NCBI RefSeq assembly: GCF_014650755.1
Contig: NZ_BMVO01000003.1
Coordinates: 186,001-250,000, forward strand
Length of the DNA stretch: 64,000 nucleotides
From: Streptomyces chryseus
Lineage (GTDB): Bacteria; Actinomycetota; Actinomycetes; Streptomycetales; Streptomycetaceae
Direction: 5' to 3'
Positions 45,361-54,625 of the stretch are shown piece after piece (the first letter of the stretch is position 1; every line of letters begins with the position of its first letter). The translations under genes were made by a program, and so were the position numbers. The notes under the pieces were generated by a model. That model was not told the origin of the DNA. It searched no databases and saw only the letters and a list, made by a program, of their open reading frames with translations.

Positions 45361-45942
45361 GTGCCAAGGATTCGAGCGGCCTCGGTGGCCGAGCACCGGA
45401 CGATGCAGCGCGGCGCCCTGCTGGACGCCGCCCGCTGCCTGCTGTCCGAAGGCGGTACGGAAGCGCTGACCTTCCCCGCCCTCGCTGAGCGCACCGGCCT
45501 CGCCCGGTCGTCCGTGTACGAGTACTTCCGTTCCCGCGCCTCCGTCGTCGAGGAACTGTGCGCCGTCGACTTCCCGGTCTGGGCAGCCGAGGTCGAGAAC
45601 GCCATGGAGCGGGCCGGCACCCCGGCCGGCAAGGTCGAGGCGTACGTACGCGCGCAACTGCTCCTGGTCGGCGACCGGCGTCACCGCGCCGTGGTCGCGA
45701 TCTCCGCCAGCGAGCTCGACGCGGGCGCGCGCGAGAAGATCCGCGCCGCCCACGGCGGTCTGGTGACGATGATCGTCGAGGCGCTCGGCGCGCTGGGCCA
45801 CGACCAGCCCCGGCTGGCGGCGATGATGCTCCAGGGAGTCGTCGACGCGGCGGTGCGGCGCATCGAGCTCGGCGCGGCGGAGGACCCGGACGTCATCGCG
45901 GACACGGCCGTGGCGATGGCACTGCGCGGCGTCCAGGGCTGA
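45361..45942 (+). CDS. TetR-family transcription regulator
   Basis: A 193-residue repressor-type protein. The N-terminal helix-turn-helix is [20 protein letters not shown] near residues 38-57, preceded by [19 protein letters not shown]. The C-terminal ligand domain is helical with no recognised signature. Ligand and targets are unknown. Its 3' end is overlapped for 262 bp by the reverse-strand M23 frame. It lies between whiG and rpsB, a place where I recall a TetR gene in other streptomycetes. Confidence 0.9.
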   Translation: MPRIRAASVAEHRTMQRGALLDAARCLLSEGGTEALTFPALAERTGLARSSVYEYFRSRASVVEELCAVDFPVWAAEVENAMERAGTPAGKVEAYVRAQLLLVGDRRHRAVVAISASELDAGAREKIRAAHGGLVTMIVEALGALGHDQPRLAAMMLQGVVDAAVRRIELGAAEDPDVIADTAVAMALRGVQG

Positions 45943-46553
45943 CCCGCCGGCCGCCGCGGCTCGGCCCGGGGCGGCAGCGGTACGTCGAAGACCGGCAGCA
46001 GACGCGGCGGGCCGCGGCGCAGCAGGTGCCCGGGAAGCAGCGTCAGCGGGTCGAGGTACGCGTCCCCTCTGCGCAGGCCCCAGTGCAGGCAGCCGGACGG
46101 GCAGTGGAACGGGCCGTCCTGCAGTACGCCCACCACCTGCCCGGCGGCCACCTCGTCGCCCATGGCGACCAGCGCGCGCACCGGCTCGTACGTCGTCCGC
46201 AGCGGCGGGTCGCCCGTCCCCGCCAAGGTGACGGACAGGACGCCGCGTCCGGCCACCGGGCCCGCGAAGGAGACCCGGCCCGGGGCCACCGCCCGTACCG
46301 GCGCACCGGGTCCGGCCGCAAGGTCGACACCGCGGTGCCCGGCCGCGTACCGGGAGGGCGGCGGCTCCCAGGACCGCAGGACCGGTGGCCGTTCCCCCAC
46401 GGGCCACACCCCCTCGGACGGGGGCGTGCCTGGGGCGGGCACCGGCTCGGCCGGGGGCGTGCCCGCGGCGGCCTCCGGGAGCGGGACGCCCCAGGCCGTC
46501 AGCAGAAGCAGGATCGGGACCAGGACCAGCACAGTCGTTCGTCGCATCCCCAC
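45681..46553 (-). CDS. Secreted M23 (LytM-type) peptidase with run-on C-terminus
   Basis: Signal peptide [21 protein letters not shown] leads to a Pro-rich linker and an M23 domain at about residues 70-185. Zinc-site HRGVDL (HxxxD) is present; the later HxH reads CLHWG, so the first, catalytic His is Cys. Similar CLHWG forms occur in other actinobacterial M23 proteins. The expected end is near PVFDVPLPP (about residue 193), but no stop occurs and the frame continues about 95 residues into the antisense of the TetR gene. That tail has no sign of selection. The stop was probably lost by mutation or small deletion. GTG at 46553 or ATG at 46547 are both possible starts. Confidence 0.78.
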   Translation of the reverse strand: MGMRRTTVLVLVPILLLLTAWGVPLPEAAAGTPPAEPVPAPGTPPSEGVWPVGERPPVLRSWEPPPSRYAAGHRGVDLAAGPGAPVRAVAPGRVSFAGPVAGRGVLSVTLAGTGDPPLRTTYEPVRALVAMGDEVAAGQVVGVLQDGPFHCPSGCLHWGLRRGDAYLDPLTLLPGHLLRRGPPRLLPVFDVPLPPRAEPRRPAGQPWTPRSAIATAVSAMTSGSSAAPSSMRRTAASTTPWSIIAASRGWSWPSAPSASTIIVTRPPWAARIFSRAPASSSLAEIATTAR

Positions 46554-46826
46554 ACCGTCCCGCGACGGGCCGGTTCGCGGGGATCATGGACCCGATCTGT
46601 GGACCGGCGGCCGGTTGTGGACATCGCCGTCACCCGGCACTGCGTAGGTCCCGTACACTTCTTGTGGCGATCCGGGTCACCGGGTCGACTTCGCACGCCC
46701 CGCCACCTCACCCTCTCTGCGGTCGGTGGCCGCGCCGCTCGGTCCTTCGTGGCACGGCGCATGGGGCGTCAGGCGCGACCGCAATCCTGCGGACGCGGCA
46801 AACCGAGTAACTCAAGGAGTACGGCC

Positions 46827-47756
46827 ATGGCCGTCGTCACGATGCGGGAGCTGCTGGAAAGCGGCGTCCACTTCGGTCACCAGACCCGTCGTTGGAACCC
46901 GAAGATGAAGCGCTTCATCTTCACGGAGCGCAACGGCATCTACATCATCGACCTGCTCCAGTCGCTGTCGTACATCGACCGCGCCTACGAGTTCGTCAAG
47001 GAGACCGTCGCCCACGGCGGTTCCATCATGTTCGTCGGCACCAAGAAGCAGGCGCAGGAAGCGATCGCCGAGCAGGCGACGCGCGTGGGCATGCCCTACG
47101 TCAACCAGCGCTGGCTCGGCGGCATGCTGACCAACTTCTCCACCGTCTACAAGCGCCTTCAGCGTCTGAAGGAGCTCGAGCAGATCGACTTCGAGGATGT
47201 GGCCGCGTCCGGCCTCACCAAGAAGGAGCTCCTGGTCCTCTCCCGCGAGAAGACCAAGCTGGAGAAGACCCTCGGCGGTATCCGCGAGATGTCCAAGGTG
47301 CCCAGCGCCGTCTGGATCGTGGACACCAAGAAGGAGCACATCGCCGTCGGTGAGGCGCGCAAGCTCCACATCCCGGTCGTCGCGATCCTCGACACCAACT
47401 GCGACCCCGACGAGGTCGACTACAAGATCCCGGGCAACGACGACGCGATCCGCTCCGTCACCCTGCTCACCCGCGTGATCGCCGACGCCGTCGCCGAGGG
47501 CCTCATCGCCCGCTCCGGCGCCGCGACCGGCGACCAGAAGCCGGGCGACAAGGCCGCCGGCGAGCCGCTCGCCGAGTGGGAGCGCGACCTGCTCGAGGGC
47601 GACAAGAAGGCTGACGAGGCCGCTGCCCCGGCCGCCGACGCCGAGGTGCAGACCTCCGCCGAGACCGGGAAGGTCGCCGACGCCGAGAAGGCCGACGAGG
47701 CTGCCGCCCCGGCCGGCGAGGCTGCCGCCCCGGCCGCCGAGGCCGAGCAGGCCTGA
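46827..47756 (+). CDS. rpsB: 30S ribosomal protein S2
   Basis: Small-subunit protein that recruits S1-type factors. The ATG at 46827 has AAGGAG 10 bp upstream and gives [20 protein letters not shown]. Core motifs are [32 protein letters not shown] and [14 protein letters not shown]. Residues from about 233 form an Ala/Glu/Asp/Lys-rich extension typical of Streptomyces; length is 309. It starts the rpsB-tsf pair, with a strong hairpin between them. The 273-bp gap upstream contains the promoter and leader but no clear hexamers. Confidence 0.97.
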   Translation: MAVVTMRELLESGVHFGHQTRRWNPKMKRFIFTERNGIYIIDLLQSLSYIDRAYEFVKETVAHGGSIMFVGTKKQAQEAIAEQATRVGMPYVNQRWLGGMLTNFSTVYKRLQRLKELEQIDFEDVAASGLTKKELLVLSREKTKLEKTLGGIREMSKVPSAVWIVDTKKEHIAVGEARKLHIPVVAILDTNCDPDEVDYKIPGNDDAIRSVTLLTRVIADAVAEGLIARSGAATGDQKPGDKAAGEPLAEWERDLLEGDKKADEAAAPAADAEVQTSAETGKVADAEKADEAAAPAGEAAAPAAEAEQA

Positions 47757-47775
47757 CACCCGTCACGGTTGACGA

Positions 47776-47812
47776 CGGCGGGGGAGGGCGCGGTGAGCGC
47801 CCGCCCCCGCCG
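47776..47812 (+). terminator. Attenuator-like hairpin between rpsB and tsf
   Basis: CGGCGGGGG plus GGGCG (47776-47790) pair with 47798-47812, giving 14 bp with one mismatch and a 7-base loop. There is no T run. It likely trims or partly ends rpsB transcripts, leaving less tsf mRNA. Confidence 0.5.
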
Positions 47813-47857
47813 CCACCCGTAGATCTTCGCTTCGACTTCGAGAGAGATTCACAGATC

Positions 47858-48694
47858 ATGGCGAACTACACCGCCGCGGACGTCAAGAAGCTCCGTGAGC
47901 TCACCGGCGCCGGCATGATGGACTGCAAGAAGGCGCTCGACGAGGCCGAGGGCAGCGTCGACAAGGCCGTCGAGGCCCTGCGCATCAAGGGTCAGAAGGG
48001 CGTCGCCAAGCGCGAGGGCCGTTCTGCCGAGAACGGCGCCGTCGTCTCCCTCATCTCCGACGACAACACTTCCGGTGTCCTCGTCGAGCTGAAGTGCGAG
48101 ACGGACTTCGTCGCCAAGGGTGACAAGTTCCAGGCCGTCGCGAACGCGCTCGCCGCGCACGTCGCCGCCACGTCCCCCGCCGACATCCAGGCGCTCCTCG
48201 CGTCCGAGATCGAGGCCGGCAAGACCGTCCAGCAGTACGTCGACGAGGCCAACGCCAACCTCGGCGAGAAGATCGTCCTGGACCGCTTCGCGCAGTTCTC
48301 CGGCGCCTACGTCAGCGCGTACATGCACCGCACCATGCCCGACCTGCCCCCGCAGATCGGTGTCCTGGTCGAGCTGGACAAGGCCGACGCCGAGCTGGCC
48401 CGTGGCATCGCCCAGCACATCGCCGCCTTCGCGCCGAAGTACCTGGACCGCGACGACGTCCCCGCCGAGGTCGTCGAGGCCGAGCGCCGCGTCGCCGAGG
48501 AGACCACCCGCGCCGAGGGCAAGCCCGAGGCCGCGCTCCCGAAGATCGTCGAGGGTCGAGTCAACGGCTTCTTCAAGGAGGCCACCCTCCTCGGCCAGCC
48601 GTACGCCCTGGACAACAAGAAGTCCGTCCAGAAGGTTCTGGACGAGGCCGGTGTCACCCTGAAGCGCTTCTCGCGCATCAAGGTCGGCATCTGA
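47858..48694 (+). CDS. tsf: Elongation factor Ts
   Basis: Nucleotide exchange factor for EF-Tu. The 278 residues start MANYTAADVKKLRELTGAGM, with MMDCKKALDEAEG near residue 21 and the EF-Tu contact motif CETDFVAKGDKF near 77. Two core subdomains and a C-terminal helical module complete it. It follows rpsB by 101 bp. A hairpin with a T-rich tail lies between it and pyrH. Confidence 0.97.
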   Translation: MANYTAADVKKLRELTGAGMMDCKKALDEAEGSVDKAVEALRIKGQKGVAKREGRSAENGAVVSLISDDNTSGVLVELKCETDFVAKGDKFQAVANALAAHVAATSPADIQALLASEIEAGKTVQQYVDEANANLGEKIVLDRFAQFSGAYVSAYMHRTMPDLPPQIGVLVELDKADAELARGIAQHIAAFAPKYLDRDDVPAEVVEAERRVAEETTRAEGKPEAALPKIVEGRVNGFFKEATLLGQPYALDNKKSVQKVLDEAGVTLKRFSRIKVGI

Positions 48695-48781
48695 GTCCGT
48701 TCCAGCGATCGAGCGTGGACCCCCGCTAGGGTCTACGGCAGTCGGACGCGTACGTAACGGACGACCGCAGATCTTACGAGG

Positions 48782-48826
48782 AGGCCATTGCCGCGCACGG
48801 GACTCAGCACCCACCGGCAATGGCCT
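48782..48826 (+). terminator. Long-loop hairpin between tsf and pyrH
   Basis: AGGCCATTGCCG (48782-48793) pairs perfectly with CGGCAATGGCCT (48815-48826) across a 21-base loop and is followed by TCTTCG. It ends 27 bp before the pyrH ATG. It may terminate tsf or act as a pyrH attenuator. A TAGGGT -10-like sequence lies at 48727-48732. Confidence 0.6.
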
Positions 48827-48853
48827 TCTTCGTATGTGCACTAGGAGATCTCC

Positions 48854-49609
48854 ATGACGAATACCCAGAAGAGCGACGACGGCAAAGTGACCGGCCGTTT
48901 CATGCTGAAGCTGTCCGGCGAGGCGTTCGCGGGCGGCGGCGGCCTGGGTGTGGACCCTGACGTGGTGCACGCCATCGCGCGGGAGATCGCCGCCGTCGTG
49001 CGCGACGGTGCGGAGATCGCGGTCGTCATCGGCGGCGGCAACTTCTTCCGCGGCGCCGAGCTCCAGCAGCGCGGCATGGACCGGGCCCGGTCCGACTACA
49101 TGGGCATGCTCGGCACGGTCATGAACTGCCTCGCCCTCCAGGACTTCCTGGAGAAGGAAGGCATCGACAGCCGCGTGCAGACCGCCATCACGATGGGCCA
49201 GGTCGCGGAGCCGTACATCCCGCTCCGCGCCGTGCGCCACCTGGAGAAGGGCCGGGTCGTCATCTTCGGCGCCGGCATGGGCATGCCCTACTTCTCCACC
49301 GACACCACCGCCGCCCAGCGGGCCCTGGAGATCGACGCCGAGGTCATGCTCATGGGCAAGAACGGTGTCGACGGGGTCTACGACTCCGACCCCCGCACCA
49401 ACCCCGCCGCCGTCAAGTTCGACGCGCTCGAGTACGGCGAGGTCATCACCCGGGACCTCAAGGTCGCCGACATGACGGCGATCACGCTGTGCCGGGACAA
49501 CAACCTTCCGATCCTCGTCTTCGAACTGCTCGCCGAGGGCAATATCGCGCGGGCGGTCAAGGGTGAGAAGATCGGCACGCTCGTGAGCGACCGGGGCACC
49601 CGGGCCTGA
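48854..49609 (+). CDS. pyrH: UMP kinase PyrH
   Basis: Phosphorylates UMP to UDP; the bacterial hexameric form is regulated by GTP and UTP. The 251 residues contain [18 protein letters not shown] near residue 17, [15 protein letters not shown] near 57, the amino-acid kinase motif [19 protein letters not shown] near 140, and [16 protein letters not shown] near 175. The ATG at 48854 has GGAGAT upstream. It precedes frr, the usual order. Confidence 0.97.
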   Translation: MTNTQKSDDGKVTGRFMLKLSGEAFAGGGGLGVDPDVVHAIAREIAAVVRDGAEIAVVIGGGNFFRGAELQQRGMDRARSDYMGMLGTVMNCLALQDFLEKEGIDSRVQTAITMGQVAEPYIPLRAVRHLEKGRVVIFGAGMGMPYFSTDTTAAQRALEIDAEVMLMGKNGVDGVYDSDPRTNPAAVKFDALEYGEVITRDLKVADMTAITLCRDNNLPILVFELLAEGNIARAVKGEKIGTLVSDRGTRA

Positions 49610-49742
49610 CCGGGGGATGGACAAGAACTCTGCCGGTCGGACACCGTGCAGGGAAGACGCGCCGCAGATTCACAGACGCAGGTTCACAGGGTCTGTTCAT
49701 GCAGTTCATGCCGGGCCCGATCGAGACACGCAGGAGCAAGTG

Positions 49743-50300
49743 GTGATCGAAGAAATCCTCCTCGAGGCCGAGGAGAAAATGGAGAAGGCCGTCGTGGTGG
49801 CCAAGGAGGACTTCGCCGCGATCCGCACCGGCCGTGCGCACCCGGCGATGTTCAACAAGATCGTCGCCGACTACTACGGCGCGCTGACGCCGATCAACCA
49901 GCTCGCCTCGTTCTCGGTCCCCGAGGCGCGGATGGCGATCGTGACGCCGTTCGACAAGAGCGCGCTGCGCAACATCGAGCAGGCGATCCGCGACTCCGAC
50001 CTGGGCGTCAACCCCAGCAACGACGGCAACATCATCCGGGTGACGTTCCCCGAGCTGACGCAGGACCGCCGCAAGGAGTTCATCAAGGTCGCCAAGACCA
50101 AGGCCGAGGACTCCAAGATCTCGATCCGCTCCGTCCGCCGCAAGGCCAAGGAGACCCTCGACAAGCTCGTCAAGGACAAGGAGTCCGGCGAGGACGAGGT
50201 CCGCCGTGCGGAGAAGGAGCTCGACGACACCACCGCGAAGTACACCGCGCAGGTGGACGAGCTGCTCAAGCACAAGGAAGCCGAGCTGCTCGAGGTCTGA
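49743..50300 (+). CDS. frr: Ribosome recycling factor
   Basis: Splits post-termination ribosomes with EF-G. The GTG at 49743, with AGGAG upstream, gives [17 protein letters not shown] and 185 residues, the normal size; the longer upstream frame is unconserved. Motifs include [20 protein letters not shown] near residue 27 and [16 protein letters not shown] near 134. The stop overlaps the cdsA start as TGATG. Confidence 0.97.
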   Translation: MIEEILLEAEEKMEKAVVVAKEDFAAIRTGRAHPAMFNKIVADYYGALTPINQLASFSVPEARMAIVTPFDKSALRNIEQAIRDSDLGVNPSNDGNIIRVTFPELTQDRRKEFIKVAKTKAEDSKISIRSVRRKAKETLDKLVKDKESGEDEVRRAEKELDDTTAKYTAQVDELLKHKEAELLEV

Positions 50301-51295
50301 TGAACGACTCTTCCTGGGGGGCCCCGGCGCGGGGCGACTACGCCGCCGCGTGGGGACCCTCCGACCAGGGGCCTGCCCCGGCGGGTCCCGCCTACGATGC
50401 GCATCCGGCCGAGCAGACTCGCCCCATGCCCATCGTGCCGCCCGAGGAGCCCATGCCGACGCCGCCGCCGTCCCCGAAGAAGCGCGCGGGGCGTAATCTG
50501 CGTGCCGCCATAGGGGTGGGCGTGGGCCTCGGCGTGGTGATCATCGCGTCGCTGTTCATCTGGAAAGCCGCTTTCATCGGCGTGATAACGGTCGCAGTCG
50601 TGGTCGGGCTGTGGGAGCTGACCTCGCGGCTGGAGGAGCGCAAGGGCATCAGGGCTCCGCTGGTGCCGCTCGCGGTCGGCGGCGCCGCGATGGTCGTCGC
50701 GGGGTACGTCAGGGGCGCGGAGGGCGCGTGGGTCGCCATGGCGCTCACCGCGCTCGCGGTGCTGGTGTGGCGCATGACCGAACCGCCCGAGGGCTACCTC
50801 AAGGACGTCACGGCGGGCGTCTTCGCGGCGTTCTACGTGCCGTTCCTGGCGACGTTCGTCGCGATGATGCTGGCGGCCGACGACGGCGCGCAGCGGGTCC
50901 TCACCTTCCTGCTGCTCACGGTCGTCAGCGACACCGGGGCGTACGCCGTCGGGTGGCGCTTCGGCAGGCACAAGCTCGCGCCGCGCATCAGCCCCGGCAA
51001 GACCCGGGAAGGGCTGGGCGGCGCGGTCGCCTTCGCGATGGCGGCGGGCGCGGTGTGCATGGAGTTCCTGGTGCACGACGGGGCCTGGTGGCAGGGCCTG
51101 CTGCTGGGTCTCGCGGTGGCCGCGAGCGCCACACTCGGCGACCTCGGGGAGTCCATGATCAAGCGGGATCTGGGCATCAAGGACATGGGAACGCTCCTGC
51201 CGGGTCACGGCGGGATCATGGACCGCCTGGACTCGCTGCTGCCGACCGCACCGGTGGTCTGGCTGCTGCTCGTGGTCTTCGTAGGAACCGGCTGA
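50300..51295 (+). CDS. cdsA: Phosphatidate cytidylyltransferase CdsA
   Basis: Makes CDP-diacylglycerol, the precursor of all membrane phospholipids, in the cytoplasmic membrane. A 65-residue Pro-rich cytoplasmic head precedes about seven to eight membrane helices. The family signature is near the C-terminus: DLGESMIKRDLGIKDMGTLL followed by GHGGIMDRLDSLL. SDTGAYAVGWRFGRHKLAP lies near residue 210. Length is 331 residues. It is coupled to frr by TGATG and followed by a terminator. Confidence 0.95.
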   Translation: MNDSSWGAPARGDYAAAWGPSDQGPAPAGPAYDAHPAEQTRPMPIVPPEEPMPTPPPSPKKRAGRNLRAAIGVGVGLGVVIIASLFIWKAAFIGVITVAVVVGLWELTSRLEERKGIRAPLVPLAVGGAAMVVAGYVRGAEGAWVAMALTALAVLVWRMTEPPEGYLKDVTAGVFAAFYVPFLATFVAMMLAADDGAQRVLTFLLLTVVSDTGAYAVGWRFGRHKLAPRISPGKTREGLGGAVAFAMAAGAVCMEFLVHDGAWWQGLLLGLAVAASATLGDLGESMIKRDLGIKDMGTLLPGHGGIMDRLDSLLPTAPVVWLLLVVFVGTG

Positions 51296-51315
51296 CCTGC
51301 GCGTTCATCGGTGAG

Positions 51316-51344
51316 GGGCCCGCTGTCCACAGGACGGCGGGCCC
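51316..51344 (+). terminator. Terminator after cdsA
   Basis: GGGCCCGC plus T.G wobble plus GTCC (51316-51328) pair with 51332-51344 around an ACA loop, followed by TTTCC. It ends the pyrH/frr/cdsA group. Confidence 0.75.
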
Positions 51345-51555
51345 TTTCCGTATGTCTGCGACACCGCAAGCAGCGGAGGTCGCCTGCCGGCGGCGCGTTC
51401 CGAACTGTTGGACGGCCTCAGTCGGTCCTCGCGGCCGTCTCTGGGCGTCAGCGCTGCTCGTGCCCGTCAGCCCGGTCCTCTCATCAACGCGTTGCGACTC
51501 CCCACCGAGGGTGTTCTCGTGGGGGTAGTGGATCGGACGTTGAGGAGGCCCGCTG

Positions 51556-51909
51556 ATGGGTGCCGTAGCCCTGCTGGAGTCGCTCCGCTGCGAGACTCCG
51601 ATGAACCCGCCCGACGTTGCCGACGGCGACCAGGTGCTGATCACCGGCCCTGGAGGCAAGGTCTGGCCGTCCGACGTCGCCACACCCATCGCAGCAGGTC
51701 AGGAGGTTCCGATGGACACGCTCGTCCTCATCAGCGGCGATTCTGTCGTCCTCCGCCTCATGGAGCGGGAGGCGTTCGGCCCGGATGACTCCATGGGCTT
51801 CGTGAGGATCAAGTCCAGCGACGCCGGCTCTGGTGCAAGGACGGCGGAGTTCCTGAGCGACGTGAGTTCGTACATGCTGAGCTACAAGGTCGGAGTCGTG
51901 ACGTTCTGA
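51556..51909 (+). CDS. Orphan small protein, function unknown
   Basis: A 117-residue protein that I cannot assign. The ATG at 51556 has a strong GAGGAGG site 9 bp upstream, arguing it is real. The sequence is short and probably beta-rich: DQVLITGPGGKVWPSDVATP, LVLISGDSVVLRLMEREAFG, DDSMGFVRIKSSDAG and a SSYMLSYKVGVVTF end. The alternating hydrophobic strands suggest a small beta-sandwich domain. No signal peptide or membrane segment. Its third codon positions are less GC-rich than its neighbours, hinting at later acquisition. It sits alone between the cdsA terminator and rlmN. Confidence 0.6.
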   Translation: MGAVALLESLRCETPMNPPDVADGDQVLITGPGGKVWPSDVATPIAAGQEVPMDTLVLISGDSVVLRLMEREAFGPDDSMGFVRIKSSDAGSGARTAEFLSDVSSYMLSYKVGVVTF

Positions 51910-52207
51910 GGAGCGGGACGTCCCGCCGCGCGGCGGGAGCACCCCTTCGACCTGGGAGTGCGCTCGCGACTTGTCGACATGAGTGCGCGTGCATGCGATT
52001 CCGGCTTTCGGTGTGCGGCCCGTCCGCCGCTGCCCTCGGGTGGAATGCGTCACGGTCGCAGGGCGAGGCCGGGCCGTCTGTGCGCCGCCGCAGGGCCGCC
52101 GGTGGTGGCCGACCACGACCGATGCCGACCTGCCGCGAGGGGCTGGTCGCTACCTGAGCAGGCGACGACCGTGAGGACCGCAGGCGGTCTGCCACACTGG
52201 AAGAACC

Positions 52208-53314
52208 ATGCCTGTACCTGGAGAACTTACTTTCGTCGCGCCGCGCGGAGCCAAGAAGCCCCCGCGGCACCTCGCCGATCTCACGCCCGCCGAGCGCCGC
52301 GAGGCCGTGGCAGCGATCGGGGAGAAGCCGTTCCGTGCCAAGCAGCTGTCGCAGCACTACTTCGCGCGGTACGCCCACGACCCGGCGGAGTGGACCGACA
52401 TCCCGGCCGGCTCGCGCGACAAGCTCCGGGCGGAGCTGCTGCCCGAGCTGATGACCGTGCTGCGGCACATCAGCTGCGACGACGACACCACGCGCAAGAC
52501 GCTGTGGAAGATGCACGACGGGACGCTCGTCGAGTCCGTCCTGATGCGGTACCCGGACCGGGTCACCATGTGCATCTCGTCGCAGGCCGGGTGCGGCATG
52601 AACTGCCCGTTCTGCGCCACCGGACAGGCCGGGCTCGACCGGAACCTGTCGACCGCCGAGATCGTGCACCAGATCGTCGACGGCATGCGCGCCCTGCGCG
52701 ACGGCGAGGTCCCGGGCGGACCTGCGCGGCTCTCGAACATCGTCTTCATGGGCATGGGCGAGCCGCTCGCCAACTACAAGCGCGTCGTCGGCGCCATCCG
52801 CCGGCTCACCGACCCGGAGCCGGACGGGCTCGGGCTGTCGCAGCGCGGCATCACGGTGTCGACCGTCGGCCTCGTCCCGGCCATGCTGCGCTTCGCCGAC
52901 GAGGGCTTCAAGTGCCGCCTCGCCGTCTCGCTGCACGCCCCGGACGACGAGCTGCGTGACACCCTCGTGCCCGTCAACACGCGCTGGCAGGTGCGGGAGG
53001 TCCTGGACGCGGCCTGGGAGTACGCCGAGAAGTCCGGCCGGCGCATCTCCATCGAGTACGCGCTCATCCGCGACATCAACGACCAGGCATGGCGCGGTGA
53101 CCTGCTCGGCCGCCTCCTCAAGGGCAAGCGGGTGCACGTCAACCTCATTCCGCTGAACCCGACCCCGGGCTCGAAGTGGACCGCCTCCCGTCCCGAGGAC
53201 GAGAAGGCGTTCGTCGAGGCGATCGCGGCCCATGGCGTGCCCGTGACCGTACGGGACACCCGCGGCCAGGAGATCGACGGAGCGTGCGGGCAGCTGGCGG
53301 CCACCGAGCGGTAG
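52208..53314 (+). CDS. rlmN: 23S rRNA (adenine(2503)-C2)-methyltransferase RlmN
   Basis: Radical-SAM enzyme that methylates A2503 of 23S rRNA and A37 of some tRNAs. The 368 residues carry the iron-sulfur motif [13 protein letters not shown] near residue 132 (CxxxCxxC), [19 protein letters not shown] near 185, and the C-terminal reactive cysteine in [10 protein letters not shown] near 358. The ATG at 52208 is 8 bp after GGAAGAA. About 300 bp before it hold no gene. Confidence 0.96.
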   Translation: MPVPGELTFVAPRGAKKPPRHLADLTPAERREAVAAIGEKPFRAKQLSQHYFARYAHDPAEWTDIPAGSRDKLRAELLPELMTVLRHISCDDDTTRKTLWKMHDGTLVESVLMRYPDRVTMCISSQAGCGMNCPFCATGQAGLDRNLSTAEIVHQIVDGMRALRDGEVPGGPARLSNIVFMGMGEPLANYKRVVGAIRRLTDPEPDGLGLSQRGITVSTVGLVPAMLRFADEGFKCRLAVSLHAPDDELRDTLVPVNTRWQVREVLDAAWEYAEKSGRRISIEYALIRDINDQAWRGDLLGRLLKGKRVHVNLIPLNPTPGSKWTASRPEDEKAFVEAIAAHGVPVTVRDTRGQEIDGACGQLAATER

Positions 53315-53359
53315 GCCGCCGAGAGGGCCCGTGTAACCTGGGCCGCACATCTGCATATT

Positions 53360-53447
53360 CCGACAGGGGAGCGCCACAGCGCTGAGAGTGCGGTACGCCG
53401 CAGACCCTCTGAACCTTGCCCAGGTCATTCTGGGTAGGAAGTTCGGT
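53360..53447 (+). promoter_or_regulatory. TPP (thi-box) riboswitch
   Basis: The conserved TPP aptamer elements appear in order: ACAGGGGAGC (53363-53372), GCTGAGAGTGCGG (53380-53392), GACCCTCTGAACCT (53403-53416), and GGGTAGGAAGTTCGG (53432-53446). It precedes the thiamine ABC transporter and should lower its expression when thiamine pyrophosphate is abundant. Confidence 0.95.
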
Positions 53448-53465
53448 CACTACTCGAGCTGTTGC

Positions 53466-53491
53466 GCCCTGCCCGTTTCCCCGGGCAGGGC
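53466..53491 (+). terminator. Probable expression platform hairpin of the TPP riboswitch
   Basis: A 10-bp perfect stem GCCCTGCCCG/CGGGCAGGGC with a TTTCCC loop lies 19 bp past the aptamer and is followed by GCGTCTCTTCC. It fits a terminator formed when ligand is bound; the thiB start is 40 bp further on. Confidence 0.65.
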
Positions 53492-53530
53492 CGCGTCTCT
53501 TCCTGGATGTCCCATCCCAGGAGGAATTCA

Positions 53531-54625
53531 GTGAGCACCACCAAGAAGTTCGCGGTCACCGCGCTGGCCGCCGCCCTCGGCGTCTCCACGCTCGCCGCGT
53601 GCGGGGGCGACAAGGGCGACTCCGGCTCCGGCGACCCCAAGAAGTCCAAGACCGTCACGCTGGTCAGCCACGACTCGTTCAACGCGTCCGAAGCCGTGCT
53701 GAAGGCGTTCACCAAGGAGACCGGCTACACGGTCAAGGTCCTCAAGAGCGGGGACGCGGGCGCCGCCCTCAACCAGGAGATCCTCACCAAGGGCTCCCCG
53801 CGCGGCGACGTCTTCTTCGGCGTCGACAACACCCTCCTGTCGCGGGCCCTGGACAACGGCATCTTCACGCCGTACGAGGCCAAGGGGCTCGGCGCGATAC
53901 CGCAGGGCGTCCGGCTCGACGGCGACAAGCACCGCGTCACGCCCGTCGACACCGGTGACATCTGCGTCAACTACGACAAGAAGTACTTCGCCGACAAGAA
54001 GCTGGCGCCGCCGAAGTCCTTCGACGACCTGATCAAGCCGGCGTACAAGAACCTGCTCGTCACCGAGAACGCCGGGTCCTCCTCGCCCGGCCTCGGCTTC
54101 CTGCTCGGCACGGTCGGGCAGTACGGCGACGACGGCTGGCAGAGCTACTGGAAGAAGCTCCGGGCCAACGGCGTCAAGGTTGTCGACGGCTGGGAGCAGG
54201 CGTACAACGAGGAGTTCTCCGGCTCCGCCGGCGGCAAGAAGGCCAAGGCGGACCGGCCGCTCGTCGTCTCGTACGCCTCCAGCCCGCCCGTCGAGGTGCT
54301 GTACGCCGAGCCGCGGCCCAAGGAGGCGCCGACCGGTGTCGCGACCGGCACCTGCTTCCGGCAGACCGAGTTCGCGGGGCTGCTGACCGGGGCGAAGAAC
54401 GAGGAGGGCGGCAAGGCGCTCATCGACTTCCTCATCGGGAAGAAGTTCCAGGAGGACATGCCGCTGAACATGTTCGTCAACCCGGTGATCAAGGACGCGA
54501 AGCTGCCCGAGCTGTTCACGAAGCACGGCGTGGTCGTCGACAAGCCGCAGACCGTGGCCCCGGAGAAGATCGCCGATCAGCGTGAGCGGTGGGTCAAGTC
54601 GTGGTCCTCGCTCGTCCTGAAGTAA
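53531..54625 (+). CDS. thiB: Thiamine ABC transporter substrate-binding lipoprotein
   Basis: Captures thiamine or its phosphates outside the membrane. The 364-residue protein has a lipoprotein signal with LSTLAAC-type lipobox (Cys24 in STLAACGG). The mature part shows KTVTLVSHDSFNASEAVLKA, RGDVFFGVDNTLLSRALDNG and DTGDICVNYDKKYF, as in TbpA/ThiB. The GTG start has AGGAGG upstream. It lies behind a TPP riboswitch, which supports the substrate, and the permease start lies inside its 3' end. Confidence 0.93.
   Translation: MSTTKKFAVTALAAALGVSTLAACGGDKGDSGSGDPKKSKTVTLVSHDSFNASEAVLKAFTKETGYTVKVLKSGDAGAALNQEILTKGSPRGDVFFGVDNTLLSRALDNGIFTPYEAKGLGAIPQGVRLDGDKHRVTPVDTGDICVNYDKKYFADKKLAPPKSFDDLIKPAYKNLLVTENAGSSSPGLGFLLGTVGQYGDDGWQSYWKKLRANGVKVVDGWEQAYNEEFSGSAGGKKAKADRPLVVSYASSPPVEVLYAEPRPKEAPTGVATGTCFRQTEFAGLLTGAKNEEGGKALIDFLIGKKFQEDMPLNMFVNPVIKDAKLPELFTKHGVVVDKPQTVAPEKIADQRERWVKSWSSLVLK

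Noticed and set aside
46590..46640. Two TGTGGA sequences upstream of rpsB resembling inverted DnaA boxes
   Set aside because: Each has two or more differences from the full box and expected chance occurrence is high; weaker than the pair at 40878-40904.
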